From RUG11237 sp964450185 (lineage in GTDB: Bacteria; Bacillota; Clostridia; Lachnospirales; Lachnospiraceae), in the NCBI GenBank assembly GCA_964450185.1, contig CAYVCL010000031.1, forward strand, positions 1 to 32,722: a stretch of DNA of 32,722 nucleotides, in the 5' to 3' direction. Below are positions 30,115-32,722 of the stretch, one piece after another (the stretch's first letter is position 1; every line of letters starts with the position of its first letter). The notes under the pieces are model-generated. The model had not been told where the DNA came from, ran no database searches, and saw only the letters and a list, made by a program, of their open reading frames with translations. The position numbers were made by a program, and so were the translations under genes.

Positions 30115-31386
30115 ATGAAAAATTACATCAAAAACAAGATGAAATCTTCCATTTTATATGCGAAAACATTTATAAAATGGTTGTTTCTCTCTGTTATCAT
30201 GGGGGTAATCTGCGGAATTGCCGGAACAGCATTCCATTATTCTGTTGATTTTGCCACTACAAAACGTACCCTTTACCCAAATCTTATTTTTCTTCTGCCT
30301 GTGGCTGGTTTGATTATTGTATTCTTATACCGCCATTGCGGCATGAAAGAAGACAAGGGAACCAATGCAGTAATCAATTCTGCCTGCACCACAGAAACCA
30401 TACCTCCACAGATGGGATTTCTAATTTTTGCATCTACTTTTTTAACCCATCTGTGCGGTGGCTCTGCCGGACGTGAAGGTGCCGCCTTGCAGATTGGCGG
30501 AAGTATTGCTGCTGTTTTCAATAAAATATTTCATTTCACAGAGGAAGACAAGAGAATCCTTGTCATGTGCGGCATGAGCGGATTATTTTCTGCTTTGTTT
30601 AATACACCGATTACCGCTGCCGTATTTTCTCTGGAAGCCATTAAAGTGGGAAACATTTACTATGGTGCTTTGATACCGTGCCTTATGTCTTCTGCCGTAG
30701 CTTTTATTTTTTCTCACTACTTTAATATCAAACCGGTTACCTACCACATTGCAGATTTACCTGCCATCACACCAACACTGCTTATTAAAGTAATTATATT
30801 CGGTATTCTATGTGCGTTAGTCAGCATGATATTCTGCGAGTGTATGCGCCTTGCTTCTACACTTTATAGCAAATATATTAAAAATCCTTATTTAAGAGTT
30901 GTAGTAGGTTCTGTGCTTATTATCCTTCTGACTCTTTTGGTTGGTACCAGAGATTATAATGGCGCAGGTATGAATGTTATCGCCCGTGCCATTCAGGGAG
31001 AAGCTTCTCCAGAAGCGTTTCTTCTAAAAATTATTTTCACTGCACTAACGTTAGGTGCCGGCTTTAAGGGCGGCGAAATCGTCCCTGTGTTCTTCATCGG
31101 CTCTACCTTTGGATGCTTTGCTGGAACACTGTTAGGATTAAACCCTGGCGTTGCTGCTGCTTTAGGACTTGCTGCCATATTCTGTGCCTGTGTTAACGCA
31201 CCTTTGGCTTCTCTCTTTTTAAGTGTGGAATTATTTGGTTCTACCAACATTCTGCTCTTTGCCATTGTGTGTGCCGTCAGCTATACTTTATCCGGCAATT
31301 ACAGCTTATACAGCAGCCAGAAATTTTTATATTCCAAAAAAAGCCCTGGCTACTTAATTCAAAAACACCACAAATCCGTGTGGTAA
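30115..31386 (+). CDS. ClC-family anion channel/antiporter, CLC-F-like
   Basis: A 423-residue integral membrane protein with about ten hydrophobic helices. ClC signatures: KGTNAVI (about 81-87), CGGSAGREGAALQIGGS (114-130, with the gating Glu121) and GAGFKGGEIVPVFFIGS (314-330). Canonical ClC proteins carry GSGIP and GGxFxP; here GTNAVI and GGEIVP replace them, which resembles the fluoride/proton-antiporting CLC-F branch. I assign that subtype from memory of the family, not by alignment. No crcB/fluoride riboswitch is seen upstream. AAGGAG at 8 nt precedes the ATG. Confidence 0.82.
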   Translation: MKNYIKNKMKSSILYAKTFIKWLFLSVIMGVICGIAGTAFHYSVDFATTKRTLYPNLIFLLPVAGLIIVFLYRHCGMKEDKGTNAVINSACTTETIPPQMGFLIFASTFLTHLCGGSAGREGAALQIGGSIAAVFNKIFHFTEEDKRILVMCGMSGLFSALFNTPITAAVFSLEAIKVGNIYYGALIPCLMSSAVAFIFSHYFNIKPVTYHIADLPAITPTLLIKVIIFGILCALVSMIFCECMRLASTLYSKYIKNPYLRVVVGSVLIILLTLLVGTRDYNGAGMNVIARAIQGEASPEAFLLKIIFTALTLGAGFKGGEIVPVFFIGSTFGCFAGTLLGLNPGVAAALGLAAIFCACVNAPLASLFLSVELFGSTNILLFAIVCAVSYTLSGNYSLYSSQKFLYSKKSPGYLIQKHHKSVW

Positions 31387-31405
31387 GCCCCTTGCGAAGA
31401 CGCTG

Positions 31406-32629
31406 TTATTTATGCTCTTTCAGCCATTCCATGGCAACATGGGCATAAATTGCACTTCCCACAGGTAGCACTTCATCGCTGAACTTTACTTTTGGATGAT
31501 GCTGGGGATAGCTATAACCCTTTTCCGGCTGTCCTGCCGCAAGTGCCAACATGATAGACGGAACTTTATGACTTACATATGCAAAATCTTCCGAGCCCGA
31601 TGTTTTCGGGCTCTTTTTGTTTCCTGCCATAGCATTTAACTGTCCCACAGTAAAAGCTTTTTGCTCTCCCAGTAATTCTTTCAAATACTCAGTAGTTACT
31701 TTGGATAATTCTTCATCATTTACTAACGTAGGACAGCCACTTCCAAATATTACTTCTGCTTCCCCACGAAATGTTTTTGCAATACCTCTTGCAACTTCTT
31801 CCATTCTGCCTTTTAAGAACGCTCTTACCTCTTCGTCATAAGTGCGAAGAGTACCGCCCAATTCCACTGTATCAGGAATTACATTTGCTGCATTTCCACC
31901 ATGAATCGTTCCAATAGTCAGTACGGCTTCTTCAGAAAGAGAAATTTCTCTTGCATTAATTTCCTGAAGGGCAGTTATAATATGCGCTGCAATATTGACC
32001 GGGTCCACTCCTGTATTGGGCATGGAGCCATGACACCCTTTTCCCTGTATCTTAATGGTAAAATAGTCTGCTGCCGGTGCGCTGACACCACCGTCACAAA
32101 TAACAGCTGTTCCCTCTGCAAAAGGCATTCCAGCCATAACATGTATCATAAGGGCTGCATCTACTTTGGGATTTTCCAGCAAACCTGCCTGTATCATATC
32201 ATTAGAGCCTTCAAATATTTCTTCCGCTGGCTGAAACATTAATTTTACAGTTCCTTCGATTTCATCTTCATGGTTCTTTAAAAGCTGTGCCGCCCCTAAC
32301 ATCATGGTTGTATGCATATCATGACCGCAAGCATGCATTTTTCCGTTCGTAGATTTAAACTCCACATCAGCTTCCTCCTTGATAAGAAGCGCATCCATAT
32401 CACCACGAATCATAAAAACCTTTCCAGCTTTCCCGCCTGCCAAAACTACAATTCCGGCTTTCCCGCAATCTTGCGGCTCATATCCCATTGCAATAAGTTC
32501 TTTTTTTACAAAAGCTGTTGTTTCTTTCAAATCAAACCCTGTTTCCGGATGACCATGTAAATAGTGACGTATTTCCATTAATTTCGTTTTATTGCTTTCT
32601 GCCTCTTGCAGCAATTCTTTCCCTTCCAT
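31406..32629 (-). CDS. M20-family amidohydrolase (N-acyl amino acid / hippurate hydrolase type)
   Basis: A 407-residue M20D-type metallohydrolase. IRGDMDALLI (about 74-83), KMHACGHDMHTTMMLG (Cys101, His103, Asp104, His106) and FQPAEEIFEG (Glu136-Glu137) supply the metal and catalytic residues. The C-terminal SGSEDFAY is also typical. A dimerisation domain lies at about 190-300. It cleaves N-acyl groups from amino acids or similar amides; substrate unknown. AGGAGG at 6 nt precedes the ATG. The gene lies directly behind a group II intron end and contains a plus-strand terminator in its 3' half. Confidence 0.92.
   Translation of the reverse strand: MEGKELLQEAESNKTKLMEIRHYLHGHPETGFDLKETTAFVKKELIAMGYEPQDCGKAGIVVLAGGKAGKVFMIRGDMDALLIKEEADVEFKSTNGKMHACGHDMHTTMMLGAAQLLKNHEDEIEGTVKLMFQPAEEIFEGSNDMIQAGLLENPKVDAALMIHVMAGMPFAEGTAVICDGGVSAPAADYFTIKIQGKGCHGSMPNTGVDPVNIAAHIITALQEINAREISLSEEAVLTIGTIHGGNAANVIPDTVELGGTLRTYDEEVRAFLKGRMEEVARGIAKTFRGEAEVIFGSGCPTLVNDEELSKVTTEYLKELLGEQKAFTVGQLNAMAGNKKSPKTSGSEDFAYVSHKVPSIMLALAAGQPEKGYSYPQHHPKVKFSDEVLPVGSAIYAHVAMEWLKEHK
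31593..31618 (+). terminator. Plus-strand intrinsic terminator inside the M20 gene
   Basis: GAGCCCGA / TCGGGCTC (8 bp) with a TGTTT loop, then TTTTT on the plus strand. It lies 207 nt after the ClC-family stop. No terminator exists in the 19-nt gap between the two convergent stops, so this may end the ClC transcript while coding for KSPKTSGSED in the opposite gene. Confidence 0.65.
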
Positions 32630-32650
32630 AAGCTACCTCCTATATTTGCA

Positions 32651-32722
32651 ATCGGGTAGGAGGTAAATAATTATTTTATTTACCGTCCTCCCACACCACC
32701 TAGCATACCGTTCGGTACTAGG
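32651..32722 (-). mobile_element. 3' end of a group II intron (domains V/VI), cut by window edge
   Basis: Minus-strand sequence from the edge shows a hairpin CCTAGTACC-GAAC-GGTA-TG-CTAGG, with a two-base bulge on its 3' side as in domain V. GTGGTGTGGGAGGA follows, then a 9-bp stem GGTAAATAA / TTATTTACC. The strand closes as TCCT-A-CCC against GGGAGGA, leaving one unpaired A (32657) like the domain VI branch point, and ends CCCGAT at 32651. The tail strongly resembles bacterial group II introns of the GGTGGTGTGAGAGG...CTCCTACTCGAT type. The intron body and any reverse transcriptase gene would lie beyond 32722. Confidence 0.7.

Overview
The window looks like a chromosomal segment of a low-GC, spore-former-type Firmicute, most likely a gut Lachnospiraceae (Clostridia). 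This is inferred from gene content and style, not from a database search: a Firmicutes T-box in front of thrS, class A RNase P RNA, the dgt-dnaG-rpoD-trmK-nif3-like cluster, infC-rpmI-rplT with an attenuated leader, DUF1540, an AAA-ATPase-like/PD-(D/E)XK protein of the type expanded in gut anaerobes, and strong AGGAGG ribosome binding sites. Almost every gene is on the minus strand; only a DUF1540 gene and a ClC-type channel gene are on the plus strand.

Layout. 1-3196: folE (cut by the window edge), folC, pyrI and pyrB in one minus-strand run joining pyrimidine and folate synthesis. 3243-5494: a long palindrome, a nitroreductase and an AAA-ATPase-like protein, both genes with good promoters. 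5587-6013: rnpB with promoter and terminator. 6082-8299: an AT-rich accessory block (nitrilase-family hydrolase, protein of unknown function, uridine-kinase-like P-loop protein) with a 29-bp dyad inside and an 82-bp palindromic element beside it. 8455-15578: a housekeeping run (nucleoside kinase, Nif3-like, trmK, rpoD, dnaG, dgt). 15685-16744: lrgA/lrgB. 16778-19408: a self-contained metal-chaperone-type operon of two G3E (COG0523) GTPases, one with a large His/Cys repeat and one with a TIGR03943-like C-terminus, plus a small orphan protein. 19423-21530: two tRNA-Leu genes, three GNAT acetyltransferases and a HAD-like gene remnant. 21579-25760: glycerol-1-phosphate dehydrogenase, a 92-aa orphan, an Hpt protein, HflX, EcsC and a 57-aa protein that appears to start at AUU. 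25912-27290: rplT, rpmI and infC (AUU start) behind an attenuator leader. 27375-27689: DUF1540 protein. 27735-30022: thrS with its T-box and promoter. 30115-31386: ClC-family transporter. 31406-32629: M20 amidohydrolase. 32651-32722: what looks like the 3' end (domains V/VI) of a group II intron running off the window.

Four observations stand out. The first is a likely second AUU-initiated gene 0.8 kb downstream of the infC stop. The second is the group II intron tail placed directly before the M20 gene ribosome binding site. The third is the 82-bp palindromic element, whose arms pair through many G-U pairs in only one strand. The fourth is a plus-strand intrinsic terminator embedded in the convergent M20 coding region. 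Start codons were chosen by ribosome binding site; several differ from the longest open frame.
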